Shown in pieces: positions 6,290 to 6,462 of a DNA stretch of 6,462 bases. A model generated the notes under the pieces. That model did no database searches, had not been told where the DNA came from, and saw nothing but the letters and a program-made list of their open reading frames with translations. Both the position numbers and the translations under genes were made by a program. The stretch covers positions 1 through 6,462 of the forward strand of contig CAZUQH010000055.1 of NCBI GenBank assembly GCA_964622465.1, read 5' to 3'. Numbering within the stretch: the first letter of the stretch is position 1; each line of letters opens with the position of its first letter. The stretch comes from CAZUQH01 sp964622465 (GTDB taxonomy: Bacteria > CG03 > CAZUQH01).

Positions 6290-6360
6290 CTATGGCAGCC
6301 CGGCTATCCTGCTTGACAGGACCCGTAGCTTTGCGTCCTTTGATTACTCAAAGTTTGCTT
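6290..6360 (-). ncRNA. GEMM-I cyclic-dinucleotide riboswitch, A20 (GEMM-Ib, cGAMP-type) variant
   Basis: In minus-strand order: GCAAAC (6358-6353); a perfect 6-bp stem CUUUGA/UCAAAG capped by the GNRA loop GUAA (6353-6338); the conserved joint GGACGCAAAGC (6338-6328), which includes the intercalating A47 equivalent at 6332; the CGG/CCG stem with a CCUG/CAGG hairpin and the GAUAGCC receptor side (6325-6301); then GGCUGCC (6300-6294), which pairs back with GCAAAC and supplies the ligand-contacting C92. All hallmarks of the c-di-GMP-I aptamer are present. The base before GCAAAC (6359), equivalent to G20 in Vc2, is A. In published work A20 marks GEMM-Ib riboswitches that sense 3',3'-cGAMP, sometimes c-di-GMP as well. 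It controls the secreted 250-aa gene and perhaps the operon behind it. Identification is from sequence; ligand choice is inferred. Confidence 0.9.
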
Positions 6361-6462
6361 TTTACTTGAAATCAAGTTCCATGGCAAACCGCAATCCTAT
6401 TTTATAACTGTATTCATCCTCTGTTTTCTGCTCTCTCGCCCATACAACGTGCGCGATTCGCT
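6361..6462 (-). promoter_or_regulatory. Upstream leader; candidate promoter elements only
   Basis: No gene is visible here. On the minus strand there is a TATAAA (6406-6401) without a good -35 box, and a sigma54-like GG-N10-GC (GG 6397-6396, TTGC up to 6384) that matches the -24/-12 spacing but little of the rest. A 6-bp dyad ACTTGA-TT-TCAAGT lies just before the aptamer (about 6377-6363). GUUUGC (6389-6384) is complementary to the aptamer's GCAAAC and could form an alternative fold if transcribed. Confidence 0.3.

Overview
The window looks like part of a scaffold from an uncultivated Gram-negative bacterium. Two gaps of exactly 100 N are assembly placeholders. Every gene reads on the minus strand, and every readable N-terminus has a Sec-type signal peptide. 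The mixture is a PorV/UPF0164-like outer-membrane barrel fused to TPRs, a FlgD-type C-terminal domain, a PapD-like protein, and a CBM plus (alpha/alpha)-barrel-like enzyme. I associate this mix with Omnitrophota- or Desantisbacteria-like or other FCB/PVC-related candidate phyla. That placement is an impression, not a proof.

Reading in the direction of transcription, from right to left: positions 6273-6462 form a leader with a clear GEMM-I (cyclic-dinucleotide) riboswitch aptamer at about 6290-6360. It lies directly before a strong Shine-Dalgarno and the start of a 250-aa secreted protein (5520-6272). The base equivalent to G20 of the Vc2 riboswitch is A, the signature of the GEMM-Ib class that senses 3',3'-cGAMP. 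Next comes an intergenic stretch (5312-5519) with two palindromic dispersed-repeat-like elements. After it lies a gene split by a gap: an N-terminal CBM11-like part (4642-5311), then a helical glycosidase-like part (3396-4541) whose C-terminal ~190 residues are homologous to the 250-aa protein. A PapD-like chaperone-like gene (2617-3399) follows. A second gap-split gene (1588-2620) has an Ig-like N-terminal part and a FlgD/T9SS-CTD-like end. The last gene (153-1544) is a PorV-like barrel with two C-terminal TPRs. Positions 1-152 hold a sigma70-like minus-strand promoter with two inverted repeats, facing a gene beyond the left edge.

The glycosidase-like, PapD-like and FlgD-like genes are joined by ATGA stop/start overlaps, and the barrel gene follows 43 nt later, so they look like one operon. 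I see no convincing terminator between the riboswitch-controlled gene and this operon. The main idea is a cell-surface and secretion module (secreted carbohydrate-active protein, periplasmic beta-sandwich helper, sorting-domain protein, outer-membrane barrel) placed wholly or partly under cyclic-dinucleotide control, with an apparently undescribed extracellular domain shared by two of its products.
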